Assembly: GCA_958295725.1 (NCBI GenBank)
Contig: OY282368.1
Location: 1,198,501 to 1,262,500 of the forward strand
Direction of reading: 5' to 3'
DNA length: 64,000 nucleotides
Origin: an uncultured Alphaproteobacteria bacterium
GTDB taxonomy: Bacteria; Pseudomonadota; Alphaproteobacteria; UBA2966
The translations under genes were made by a program, and so were the position numbers. Positions 16,925-25,221 of the stretch are shown piece after piece (the first letter of the stretch is position 1; the number at the start of each line of letters is the position of its first letter). The notes beneath the pieces are model-generated. The model did not search any database. It was given only the letters and a program-made list of their open reading frames with translations, and had not been told where the DNA came from.

Positions 16925-17581
16925 ATGAGCCGGCACGCGCACGAACACGAGCACGAACGCCATCACGCGCACGATCACAGCCATCCGCCGCAACCGGACA
17001 TCGATTCCGGGCCGATGGGGCACTACCAGCTCATGGGCGCGGCCCTCGGCGAGCTGCTGATCGAGAAAGGCGTCATCACGGCCGACGAACTGCGGGCGAC
17101 GATCGAGCTCATCGACGGCAAGTCGCCGGAAGACGGCGCCAGGGTCGTGGCCCGCGCCTGGACGGATCCGGACTACAGGAGGCGGCTTCTCGAGGACGGG
17201 AACGCCGCGGTCGACGCGCTCGGCGTCGAAATGCCCGACACGCATCTGGTCGTCGTCGAGAATACGGCCAAGGTCCACAACGTGATCGTCTGCACCCTGT
17301 GCTCGTGCTATCCGCGGATGCTGCTCGGGCTGCCTCCGGACTGGTACAAGGCGCATGCGTATCGCAGCCGCGTCGTGCGCGAGCCCCGGGCGGTCCTGCG
17401 GGAATTCGGCACCGAGCTTCCGGACGACACGGAGATCCGCGTCCACGATTCGACGGCCGACATGCGGTATCTGGTCCTGCCGCGGCGCCCCGACGGAACG
17501 GAGGACATGAACGAGGAAGAACTCGCGGCGCTGGTCACTCGGGACTGCATGATCGGCGTCTCCTCGCCGAAGGCGCCCTGA
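16925..17581 (+). CDS. Cobalt-type nitrile hydratase (or thiocyanate-hydrolase-like) alpha subunit with His-rich N-terminus
   Basis: 218 aa. The metal motif C123-T-L-C126-S-C128 is the cobalt-type signature (Fe types have Ser for Thr). It is followed by YPR-LLGLPPDWYK and YRSRVVREPRAVLREFG. These enzymes hydrate nitriles to amides at a low-spin Co(III) centre with oxidised cysteines. The first 20 residues hold nine histidines alternating with E/A/D, an unusual metal-binding tail. No separate activator gene is seen, so the tail may help cobalt loading (inference). It follows the split beta genes in the order beta-N, beta-C, alpha, the same order as scnB-scnA-scnC. Amidases on both sides would take the amide to acid. 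Confidence 0.9.
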   Translation: MSRHAHEHEHERHHAHDHSHPPQPDIDSGPMGHYQLMGAALGELLIEKGVITADELRATIELIDGKSPEDGARVVARAWTDPDYRRRLLEDGNAAVDALGVEMPDTHLVVVENTAKVHNVIVCTLCSCYPRMLLGLPPDWYKAHAYRSRVVREPRAVLREFGTELPDDTEIRVHDSTADMRYLVLPRRPDGTEDMNEEELAALVTRDCMIGVSSPKAP

Positions 17582-17650
17582 CTGTCCGGAACGAATGCCT
17601 GTTCGGACGATGCCGTTCGACAGAGGTTCGACGCTTCGGCTGCCGGCGAC

Positions 17651-19075
17651 CTATACGTCGGGGCGCTTGCCGGCCCACGGACACGCCCGTTCGAAGGCCG
17701 CCGCGACGCGCAGGAGCAGGTCCTCGCGATACCAGGGCGCGATCAGCTGCATACCCACCGGCAGGCCGTCGTCCGTCCACCCGCAGGGCAGCGTGATCGC
17801 CGGATGCCCCGACATGTTGAAGGGGTGCGTGTACGCGTACCACGCGGCCCTCAGCTTGCCCGCGCGCACGCCCTCGATCTCGATGTCCCGGTGGGCGTCG
17901 AAGTCGGCGGCCGGCGGCGGCGCGGCGAGAGTCGGGGTGATCATCAGGTCGAAACTCCCGAAGACTCTCTCGATCGCGCGGTAGATGTCGCCGCGCGCGA
18001 ACAGGCCATTCTGAAGATCGAGCCCGCCGACCCGCATACCCTCTTCCATGTTGGTCTTCAGGGACGGGTCGATGAGATCGGGCGTGGCCTCGAGATGGGA
18101 GGCCATGCGCGCGTACTGGGCCGAATATCCGATCGCCCGCCACATCGCGTCGCCCGCCTCCAGCATGTCTTCCTCGGGCTCGATGTCGAGGCCAAGGCCG
18201 GAAAGGCTCCGGACCGCTCCTTCGACGACGCTTTTCACGCCGCTGTCGATCACGGAATTTCCCAGGAGGGGAAACCATGCCGCCTTGATGTTCCCGGGCA
18301 GGGGCAGGGTCTCCGGGAGCGACGGATCGGGAAGGGCGGGTTGTCCCCGGGACCAGGGGTCCGAGGCATCGGGGCCCGCCATCACGGAAAGCATCAGCGC
18401 CGCGTCCGCGACGGTCCGGGTCATCGGGCCGATGAAGCTCAAGGTTCCGAACAGGTCCGGCGCCGAGTCCTGTGGCACGCGCCCGAGAGTGGGCTTGAGG
18501 CCCACGATGCCGCAGGCGCTCGCGGGAATCCGTACCGACCCGCCGCCGTCCGTACCGAGCGCCAGCGGCCCCTGCCCGCTGGCGACGGCCGCCGCCGCGC
18601 CGCCGCTCGACCCGCCGCAGGTGCGTTCGAGATTCCAGGGGTTGCGGGAGACTCCGGAAACCAGGCTGGTCGTGATGCCCTTGTGGCCGAGGGCGGGAGT
18701 CGTCGTCTTGCCCAGAAGAATTCCGCCCGCCCCCTTCAGTCGCCCGACCGCCACGGCGTCGCGGTCGGGCACGTTGTCGCCGAAAACCGCGGAGCCGAAC
18801 GTCGTGCGCACGCCCCTGGTCGGCACGAGGTCCTTGACGGAACAGGGGACGCCGACGAGCGCGCCCGTGCCCTCGCCGTTCGAAAGGGCGGCCTCGGCGT
18901 CCCTGGCGGCCTTCCGGGCGTCGTCCTCGCAAACGGTCACGAAGGCGTTGACGGTGGGTTGCAGCTTCTCGATACGGGCCAGCGCCGCGTCGACGACCTC
19001 GACCGGCGAGACGCGCTTGCGCCCGTAGGCGTCCAGCAGTTCGGTCGCGGAAAGGTAGAGAAGTTCGTCCGACAT
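17651..19075 (-). CDS. Amidase signature-family hydrolase
   Basis: 474 aa. Catalytic lysine in GVPCSVKDL, cis-serine in CGGSSGGAAAAVA, nucleophile in GTDGGGSVRIPAS, the canonical triad. C-terminal HPAITLPCGWTDDGLPVGMQLI is typical of GatA-like and Asp-tRNA-amidase-related hydrolases. No GatB/GatC genes are near, so a catabolic amidase is more likely. It is the last gene of a minus-strand operon (enolase-SDR-amidase) converging on the nitrile hydratase. Confidence 0.9.
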   Translation of the reverse strand: MSDELLYLSATELLDAYGRKRVSPVEVVDAALARIEKLQPTVNAFVTVCEDDARKAARDAEAALSNGEGTGALVGVPCSVKDLVPTRGVRTTFGSAVFGDNVPDRDAVAVGRLKGAGGILLGKTTTPALGHKGITTSLVSGVSRNPWNLERTCGGSSGGAAAAVASGQGPLALGTDGGGSVRIPASACGIVGLKPTLGRVPQDSAPDLFGTLSFIGPMTRTVADAALMLSVMAGPDASDPWSRGQPALPDPSLPETLPLPGNIKAAWFPLLGNSVIDSGVKSVVEGAVRSLSGLGLDIEPEEDMLEAGDAMWRAIGYSAQYARMASHLEATPDLIDPSLKTNMEEGMRVGGLDLQNGLFARGDIYRAIERVFGSFDLMITPTLAAPPPAADFDAHRDIEIEGVRAGKLRAAWYAYTHPFNMSGHPAITLPCGWTDDGLPVGMQLIAPWYREDLLLRVAAAFERACPWAGKRPDV

Positions 19076-19110
19076 CGGGTCTCCGTGAAGGGGGAGGGCG
19101 GGACGTGCGG

Positions 19111-19851
19111 CTACAGCGATCCCGCGATGTCGACGAGAGCGCCCGAGACGTAGGACGCTTCGTCCGACAGCAGGTGCAGGATCACGGACGCGATCTCGTC
19201 CGCTTGCGCGACGCGCCCGATCGGGAGTTTGGGGCCCGTCGCCTCCACCAGGCCGGGCGGTTGAATTTCGGTGTCCGTGATTCCCGGCCGGACGCAGTTC
19301 ACGCGAATCCCCTCTCCCGCGACTTCCCCGGCCAATCCGATCGTGAAACTGTCGACGGCGCCCTTGCTGGCGGCGTAATGGATGTACTTGCCCGCCGCGC
19401 CGAGCTTCGAGGCGACGGACCCCACGTTGACGATGGCGCCGCCCTTGCCGCCGCGGTTCGTCGACATGCGCAGAACCGCGTAGCGGCAGGGGACGACGGT
19501 TCCGGTGACGTTGACGGCCCAGAGATCGGCGAGAAGCTCCCCGTCGATTCGTTCGTCGTCGAGCCGGCCGATCCCGCCGGTTATGCCGGCGCTGTTCACC
19601 AGGGCGTCCACGTCGCCGAGCTCCTTGTCGACCGTCTCGAACAGGCGGGCGACGTCCGCCTCTCTCGAGACGTCCGCCTGAACGGCGATGGCCTTGCGGC
19701 CTTTCGCCTCTATCTTCCCGACGACCTCGCCGGCGCGGTCGCCGCGTTCCCGGTAGTTGACGCAGACGTCGTAGCCGCGGTCCGCGGCCATGAGAGCCGT
19801 GGCCGCGCCGATACCGCGGCCGCCGCCGGTGACGACGAGATTGCCGGTCAT
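19111..19851 (-). CDS. Short-chain dehydrogenase/reductase (FabG-like)
   Basis: 246 aa. NAD(P)-binding TGGGRGIGAATA, NSAG, catalytic Ser in VNVGSVASK and YxxxK (Y in IHYAASKGAVD). An NYRERGDRA segment after beta-2 suggests NADP(H) preference. It starts 2 nt after the stop of the upstream enolase-superfamily gene, so the two are cotranscribed. Confidence 0.9.
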   Translation of the reverse strand: MTGNLVVTGGGRGIGAATALMAADRGYDVCVNYRERGDRAGEVVGKIEAKGRKAIAVQADVSREADVARLFETVDKELGDVDALVNSAGITGGIGRLDDERIDGELLADLWAVNVTGTVVPCRYAVLRMSTNRGGKGGAIVNVGSVASKLGAAGKYIHYAASKGAVDSFTIGLAGEVAGEGIRVNCVRPGITDTEIQPPGLVEATGPKLPIGRVAQADEIASVILHLLSDEASYVSGALVDIAGSL

Positions 19852-19853
19852 GG

Positions 19854-20987
19854 TCACTCCCCGCGCATTTCTTCGAGGGAAGGGGCCCGGCCGCCCGCCG
19901 AGACACGGGTAAAACGCTCCCGCGCCATGCTCAGACGGTCCACCGCGCCGCGGTCGAGCTCCGGCCGGAAGCCTTTTTCCAGTATGATCGATCCGTCGCG
20001 GAAGGGCAGGGCCTCCTTGAAAAGCCGCTCGCTGTTCTTGAGGTAGCCGTTGTTCTCGGCCGCGTTGTCGATCGTGTGGCGCGCCACGCAGGACTCGACG
20101 AAACAGCCCACGTCCGACGCGGCGCCGTTGCCCAGCACCGGGGTCATTCCCAGCTCCCGGATGCGGTCGAGTCCCCGCCTGAGCAGGTCGACGCCCGTGA
20201 GCTTCGAGATCTTGAGCTTGACGAATCCGCAGCCGTCCATGGCGCCGGCGCGCTCGACGTCGTCGATTCCGTATATGGACTCGTCCATCATCACGGGCAC
20301 GTTGGAGACGGCCGCCACCGCGGCGTTGCCGTCCCAGTCCTCCTTGTCGCAGGGTTGCTCGAAGAGTTGCAGCTCGCCGCCCGATTCCAGGGACGTGGCG
20401 AACTCGATCCCGTCCTCGCGGGAGAAGCCCTGGTTGGCGTCGATCCGGATGTCCGCGCGTCCGGCATTGGCCTTCCGTATGATCTCGAGACGGTTCAGAT
20501 CGGCCGCGGGCTCCCAGCCGACCTTGACCTTGAGGGTGCGGTGCCCTTTCTCGATGAGCCTGTCGACCTCGTCCGGGATCTCGTCCAGCGCCTTGGTGTT
20601 GACGGCGCCGAGGACGGGGATCCCGACCGGCTCGTCCGGCGGATCGAACAGGGGGTTCTCCTCCATCATCTCGATCGCGACTTGCAGGGCGCTGACGGCA
20701 TGGGCGTCGCTGAACCGGTACGGATCGAGGCTGGCCTTGGCTTCCCCCGTCTCCATCCCGACGATGCGTTCGCCGTGCCCGAGGCAGAACTTCCAGCCGC
20801 CGTCGCACGTCTCGTGCGTGTAGCCCGGGAGGATCGTGGCGTCTCCCACGCCAGTGCGGCCGTCTTCGTCGTGCGCTTCGCAGACGATGGTGTCGAGCGC
20901 CCTGAGCCCCTCCGGCTGGAGCCTGGTGATATAGGGGAAGGACAGGGGAATTTCGACCCGGTAGAGGGCGAGATCGTGGATCTTCAT
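19854..20987 (-). CDS. Enolase-superfamily enzyme, muconate-lactonizing (MLE) type
   Basis: 377 aa. The catalytic K-x-K is in TLKVKVGWEP. Metal ligands are in DANQG, FEQP and MMDES, and the second catalytic lysine is in VKLKISKL, the pattern of the MLE/dipeptide-epimerase group. These enzymes abstract an alpha proton from a carboxylate, giving racemisation, epimerisation, cycloisomerisation or dehydration. The substrate is unknown. First gene of the enolase-SDR-amidase operon. Confidence 0.88.
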   Translation of the reverse strand: MKIHDLALYRVEIPLSFPYITRLQPEGLRALDTIVCEAHDEDGRTGVGDATILPGYTHETCDGGWKFCLGHGERIVGMETGEAKASLDPYRFSDAHAVSALQVAIEMMEENPLFDPPDEPVGIPVLGAVNTKALDEIPDEVDRLIEKGHRTLKVKVGWEPAADLNRLEIIRKANAGRADIRIDANQGFSREDGIEFATSLESGGELQLFEQPCDKEDWDGNAAVAAVSNVPVMMDESIYGIDDVERAGAMDGCGFVKLKISKLTGVDLLRRGLDRIRELGMTPVLGNGAASDVGCFVESCVARHTIDNAAENNGYLKNSERLFKEALPFRDGSIILEKGFRPELDRGAVDRLSMARERFTRVSAGGRAPSLEEMRGE

Positions 20988-21069
20988 GGGTGTCGGTCCT
21001 CGAGGCGGCGGATGGCGCGGCTGGCTGCCGTCCTTCATAGCACGCCGGCCCGCCTCGGGCCACGCGGCG

Positions 21070-21093
21070 TTTCGTATGTCCCGAACCGGGACA
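21070..21093 (+). repeat. Decayed IS481-type end with perfect palindrome
   Basis: TGTCCCGAACCGGGACA (21077-21093) is a perfect palindrome with a 3-nt centre, preceded by TTTCGTA. It matches the outward left end of the intact IS at 62.1 kb, except that both arms changed together (CTG/CAG to CCG/CGG). Confidence 0.55.
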
Positions 21094-21250
21094 TGCGGTC
21101 CAGCGGCGCGCGGATTGCGCGTGTTCGGTCCGGCGCATCGTCGGGGAAGCGGCCAATCCATTATGGCGCATAATCCGGTCAACTCGAAATGTTCTCGACA
21201 GGGCGGATTTTGACCTTGCGGTGTCGTTCGTGGTAGGGTAGGGTACGAAC

Positions 21251-21289
21251 TTCACGGGGCCTCTTCACAGGGCCTCTTCACAGGGCCTC
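21251..21289. repeat. Three tandem 13-bp repeats in the leader of the lipoprotein gene
   Basis: TTCACGGGGCCTC followed by two copies of TTCACAGGGCCTC, ending 27 bp before the ATG at 21317 and within the likely 5' untranslated leader. Copy-number change here could affect expression. Confidence 0.75.
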
Positions 21290-21316
21290 TTCTAGATGAA
21301 GGGAGGTCCTGTTCCG

Positions 21317-23740
21317 ATGACGATCACGAGATTGATGGCGATGTTGGCGTGCGGCGCGATGCTGGCGTTGGGCGCCTGTACCGACACCAAGAGGGTTCCC
21401 GTCGGCGACCCGATGGCCGATGAGAAGCTCAAGAAGGAGACGGACAGGGCCAACGCGGCCCAGGCCGCGCTGAACGATCTCCGCGACTCGCTGGCGGACG
21501 TCCAGAACGCGCTGAAGCCGGATCCGTCGGCCACTCCCGAGCAACAGCGCGAGAACCTCAGAAAGCGGCTGACGGACGTCGAGACAAACCTGGGGATGGT
21601 CCAGGAGAACTTGCAGAAGCAGCCCGCGAGCGCCGCCAGGACGGCGGTCGACACGGCGCTGACGGCGGTCGGTACGGCGGTGGAAGCGGTCAAGACGGCC
21701 CTGGCGCCGACGCCGGCGTCCGGGGGCACTGTTTCCTTCGCCGACATGCATATGGATCTGGATGCGGCGCAGGCCGCGCTGGACGACGCCCAAACCAAGA
21801 TAACGGCGGCTCTGGGCGCCGACGGCCTCACCGACACGCTCCAAACCGCGCTGACGCAGGCCCAGGCCGCGCTGACCACCGCCCAGGTCTCGCTGGTGCC
21901 GAGGCTGCGCAGCGAGCTGATGCAAGCCGAGGACGACGCGGCGGCGCAAAAGGCCAGGGCCGACGCCGAGAAGGAACGGGCCGACGCCGAGAAGGCCAGG
22001 GCCGACACCTACGACCCGCGCGTCACACTGGGCGACAGGCTCACGCCGGTGGCGCCGGGAGGCACCCAAGTGAATCGCGGCGGGACGAACGCGGACTTCA
22101 CCTACATGGAGCGTACGTCCCATACGGCCAAGACCGCTCCCACCGCTCCCGCCGCTCCCGCCGACCCCTCCAACCCAACTGCGGAGGAGCGGGCCTTGCT
22201 CGACGCCTACGCCGACAAGTTCATGTACACGGACCCGCTCGAGATCAAGGACGAGGGCGTCCTGTATACGGACGGCAAGATGGTGGTCGGCGGAGCGGGG
22301 GGCGATGAGCTGATGCTCCGGGGGACCGTGCTGCGCGACACCCTGAGGGTGAGCACCACCAACAGGCCGACCGTCGGCCCCACCAACAAGGGGCTGACCA
22401 TCCTCGGCCATGATGAAAGGCCGCTTTCGACCAACGCTGAGTGGTACAACTGGCGCTTCCCCCTCAAGAGCTCCATCAAGCTGCCGACCGACCCGGCCAA
22501 GGGGCCGACCTTCGAGATGGGCGGGCCGGGCGTCATCTCCTACGACCTGGAGCAGCGGACGAGAGCCAGTGGCGGATTCTGCCCCGACGGCCAGACCGGC
22601 GATACGCGTACGCACTGCGACGACGCCACGACCGACGACGTGCGCGTGGCCTTCACCTCGCAGGCGGTGCAGGACCCGACCGGCGATGCCGCCTATTACT
22701 GGCAGACGAACATCCCGTTCGATACCACGGGCCGCAATTCCGCGCTCTTCAGCACCGTCAAGAAGGGGGACGACATCGTCTTCGGCGTGTCCGACGCGGC
22801 CAACAGATGCGCCGTCATCGCCGCCACCGCCATGACCGGCTGCACGGGGACCGCCGACCGGGCGGGCGTCCTCGGCACCGCCGCGGCCGGCGACAAGGCC
22901 GACCGGCAGGTCTTCATGGACGGCGCCACTCCCCAGGCAAGGCCGCTCTACGACACGCCGAGGCTGACCTGCACCCATAACTGGTGCAACGAAAAAGACC
23001 CCAGGGATTACGGGCGTCCGTTTGACCAGGGGCAGTACCGGGCCTGGCTGTCGAACTACGCCGGCGAGAACAGCTATCTCAAATACGCGGCCTACGGGCT
23101 GTTCCAGTCCTTCGGTTCCTCTGCGAACTACGCCGGCCCCGGCCGCAGCCAGGCGTTCCATTTCGGATACGACGCCTATGCCCACGACCCCGAGGCCAGC
23201 AACAACCCCAACGCCGTGCCGACCACTGGCGACCCGATCTCGGCCACGTTCAAGGGCGCGACCACGGGCTGGCTGCTGCGCACCGGGAGGCCCGGGGGCA
23301 CCGCCGATGCCGAAGTGTTCTCCACGAGCCACCGCCTGAGGGGTTCGGTCGAACTGACCGCCAAGATCGGCGGCACCGGTAGCGACACCAACACGATCAC
23401 CGGCTCGATGAGCGACTTCGAGATCTTCGACAACGGCATCTGGTCGAACCGCTTGAGCAGCTTCCGCATCCTCTCCCCCGGCGCGGACGGCGTGGGAGTC
23501 AGCCTGACGGCCGGTGTCATCGCGGCGGACGGCACCTACAAGGGCACGGCTGAGGCCCCCAGCGGGCAGTTCTCGGCCGGCGCGTTCGAGGGCGCCTTCT
23601 ACGGCCCCGAGGACCTCGGCGAGCTCGAGACCGCCGGCTCCTGGTATCTCCCGCCGTCGGCGACGTTATACAACGGCCTGGAACTCGGCACCGTCCTCGG
23701 CAGCTTCGGCGCCAGGAGCGAGCCGCCGGCGACGGAGTAG
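21317..23740 (+). CDS. Large lipoprotein with coiled-coil stalk and transferrin-binding-protein-like C-terminal region
   Basis: 807 aa. It has a lipoprotein signal with lipobox LALGAC (lipidated C21). Residues ~30-230 are helical and Ala/Asp/Lys/Glu rich, with EKERADAEKARAD heptads. A Pro/Ala/Thr linker near 270 follows, then a beta-rich region. The last ~70 residues (GAFEGAFYGPEDLGELETAG, and the ending GSFGARSE) resemble the FYGP / GSFGAK end of TbpB-like, Slam-exported surface lipoproteins. GGAGGT at 10 nt favours the ATG at 21317 over one 7 codons upstream. Probably anchored in the outer membrane; ligand unknown. A strong terminator follows. Confidence 0.75.
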   Translation: MTITRLMAMLACGAMLALGACTDTKRVPVGDPMADEKLKKETDRANAAQAALNDLRDSLADVQNALKPDPSATPEQQRENLRKRLTDVETNLGMVQENLQKQPASAARTAVDTALTAVGTAVEAVKTALAPTPASGGTVSFADMHMDLDAAQAALDDAQTKITAALGADGLTDTLQTALTQAQAALTTAQVSLVPRLRSELMQAEDDAAAQKARADAEKERADAEKARADTYDPRVTLGDRLTPVAPGGTQVNRGGTNADFTYMERTSHTAKTAPTAPAAPADPSNPTAEERALLDAYADKFMYTDPLEIKDEGVLYTDGKMVVGGAGGDELMLRGTVLRDTLRVSTTNRPTVGPTNKGLTILGHDERPLSTNAEWYNWRFPLKSSIKLPTDPAKGPTFEMGGPGVISYDLEQRTRASGGFCPDGQTGDTRTHCDDATTDDVRVAFTSQAVQDPTGDAAYYWQTNIPFDTTGRNSALFSTVKKGDDIVFGVSDAANRCAVIAATAMTGCTGTADRAGVLGTAAAGDKADRQVFMDGATPQARPLYDTPRLTCTHNWCNEKDPRDYGRPFDQGQYRAWLSNYAGENSYLKYAAYGLFQSFGSSANYAGPGRSQAFHFGYDAYAHDPEASNNPNAVPTTGDPISATFKGATTGWLLRTGRPGGTADAEVFSTSHRLRGSVELTAKIGGTGSDTNTITGSMSDFEIFDNGIWSNRLSSFRILSPGADGVGVSLTAGVIAADGTYKGTAEAPSGQFSAGAFEGAFYGPEDLGELETAGSWYLPPSATLYNGLELGTVLGSFGARSEPPATE

Positions 23741-23767
23741 CGGCCCCACCCGCTGCCCGGTCCCGGA

Positions 23768-23803
23768 CCCGCCGCGTCCCCCCGGGGGCGCGGCGGGTTT
23801 TTT
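23768..23803 (+). terminator. Rho-independent terminator
   Basis: CCCGCCGCGTCCCCC pairs with GGGGGCGCGGCGGG, with no more than a minimal loop, and is followed by a run of six T. It ends the lipoprotein transcript. Confidence 0.85.
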
Positions 23804-23884
23804 CTCGCCGGCGCCCCGCGGTCGGAACGCCGCCCCGCGCGCGCCATCCCGCGGGGAGGGGAAGGATGTTCGCCCGCGCGAGTC

Positions 23885-23995
23885 CGACACCTTCCGACCG
23901 CACCGGGCCCTTGGCGGATACACCGCTGTCGAGTACCTTGCCGGACACTCGGCCGAAGAACCTCCCCACCGTCTCATATGTCCTGAACCGGGACA
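23885..23995 (+). mobile_element. Decayed 3' end of an IS481-family transposase gene
   Basis: The translated frame reads FRPHRALGGYTAVEYLAGHSA, which aligns with FRPHQALGGHTPAQYLHSLTA at the C-terminus of the intact transposase at 62.1-63.2 kb. It runs into the same CTCATATGTCCTGAACC terminal palindrome (23979-23995). The rest of the element is gone. Confidence 0.8.
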
Positions 23996-24062
23996 CGGCG
24001 TTTGTCCGCCGGGCACTCCGTGTTACGATGGCATGGACCGTCGACGGGATGGGGAGGAGCCG

Positions 24063-25181
24063 ATGTTCGACATTCGTGGCAATTTCATGGCGGCGCTGGC
24101 CGCCTCGGGTCTCCTGCTCGGGACCGGCACGGCCCAGGCGCAGATCAAGATCGCGACCGCCGGACCGATGACCGGGCAGTACGCGTCGTTCGGCGAACAG
24201 ATGATGCGCGGCGCGGAAATGGCCGTCGCCGACATCAACGCCGCCGGCGGCGTTCTCGGCGAGCGGCTCGAACTGCTCATCGGCGACGACGCCTGCGACC
24301 CCAAGCAGGCGGTCGCGGTCGCCAACAAAATGGTGAGCGACGGCGTCGTGTTCATGGCGGGCCATTTCTGCTCCGGGTCGTCCATCCCCGCCTCGAAGGT
24401 CTACGAGGAGGAACAGATCCTGCAGATATCGCCGGCGTCCACGAATCCGAAGCTGACGGACGAGGGCGACGACAACGTGTTCCGCGTGTGCGGTCGCGAC
24501 GACCAGCAGGGCATCGTCGGAGGGAACCTGCTGGCCGACGTCTTCGGCGAAAAGAAGATCGCCATCCTTCACGACAAGACGGCCTACGGAAAGGGCCTCG
24601 CGGACGAGACCAGGAAGCGGCTCAACGCCCGCGGCGTGACGGAGGCCATGTACGAGGCCTACACGGCCGGCGAGAAGGACTACACCGCGATCGTCTCGAA
24701 GATGAAGGCGGTCGGCATCGACGCCTTCTACGTGGGCGGCTACCACACCGAGGCCGGCCTGATGATCCGCCAGGCGCACGAGCAGGGCTACAGGCCGCAG
24801 CTCGTGTCGGGCGACGCCCTGGTCACGGACGAGTTCTGGAAAATCACCGGCGCGGCGGGCGAGGGTACGCTCATGACCTTCAGTCCCGACCCCCGGAAGA
24901 ACCCGGAAGCCGCCGAGGTGGTGAAGAAGTTCAAGGCCCAGGACTACGAGCCCGAGGGCTACACGCTCTACACCTACGGCGCCATCCAGGCGTGGGCGCA
25001 GGCCGTCGAGAAGGCCGGTTCCACGGATACCGCCGCCGTGGTCGCGGCGCTGCGGTCGAACCGGTTCGATACCGTGCTCGGCGGCATCGGCTTCGACGAG
25101 AAGGGCGACGTCACGGCCCCGGGCTACGTCTGGTACGAATGGAGCGGCGGCACCTACGACTACGCCAAGAAGACGATGTAG
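24063..25181 (+). CDS. Branched-chain-amino-acid-type periplasmic binding protein (LivJ-like)
   Basis: 372 aa. The signal peptide ends TAQA, followed by QIKIATAGPMTGQYASFGEQMMRGAE, the classic opening of the Peripla_BP_6 family. The ligand-site region HFCSGSSIPAS and the hinge DDQQGIVGGNLLAD are in place. The ATG at 24063 is preceded by GGGGAGGAG. No permease or ATPase genes of a Liv system are adjacent, so it is an orphan receptor. The ligand may be an amino acid or an amide. Confidence 0.9.
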   Translation: MFDIRGNFMAALAASGLLLGTGTAQAQIKIATAGPMTGQYASFGEQMMRGAEMAVADINAAGGVLGERLELLIGDDACDPKQAVAVANKMVSDGVVFMAGHFCSGSSIPASKVYEEEQILQISPASTNPKLTDEGDDNVFRVCGRDDQQGIVGGNLLADVFGEKKIAILHDKTAYGKGLADETRKRLNARGVTEAMYEAYTAGEKDYTAIVSKMKAVGIDAFYVGGYHTEAGLMIRQAHEQGYRPQLVSGDALVTDEFWKITGAAGEGTLMTFSPDPRKNPEAAEVVKKFKAQDYEPEGYTLYTYGAIQAWAQAVEKAGSTDTAAVVAALRSNRFDTVLGGIGFDEKGDVTAPGYVWYEWSGGTYDYAKKTM

Positions 25182-25221
25182 CCGCTCCGCCGGGGGGAGG
25201 GGCGACCCGGACGGCGGGACG

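Larger units (their letters stand above)
20988..21316. other. Intergenic region between the enolase gene and the lipoprotein gene
   Basis: 329 bp without a credible gene. It contains a decayed IS481-type end (21077-21093), a possible promoter (TTGACC at 21210-21215 and TAGGGT at 21234-21239, 18-bp spacing) and a triple 13-bp repeat directly before the lipoprotein start. Confidence 0.6.
23741..24062. other. Intergenic region with terminator and IS481 remnant
   Basis: 322 bp between the lipoprotein and the next binding-protein gene. It holds a Rho-independent terminator (23768-23803) and a ~110-bp decayed IS481 3' end (23885-23995). No gene is visible. Confidence 0.7.

Noticed and set aside
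21278-23332. Long minus-strand frame opposite the lipoprotein gene
   Set aside because: Composition is typical of antisense shadow; the plus-strand frame has signal peptide, ribosome site and terminator.
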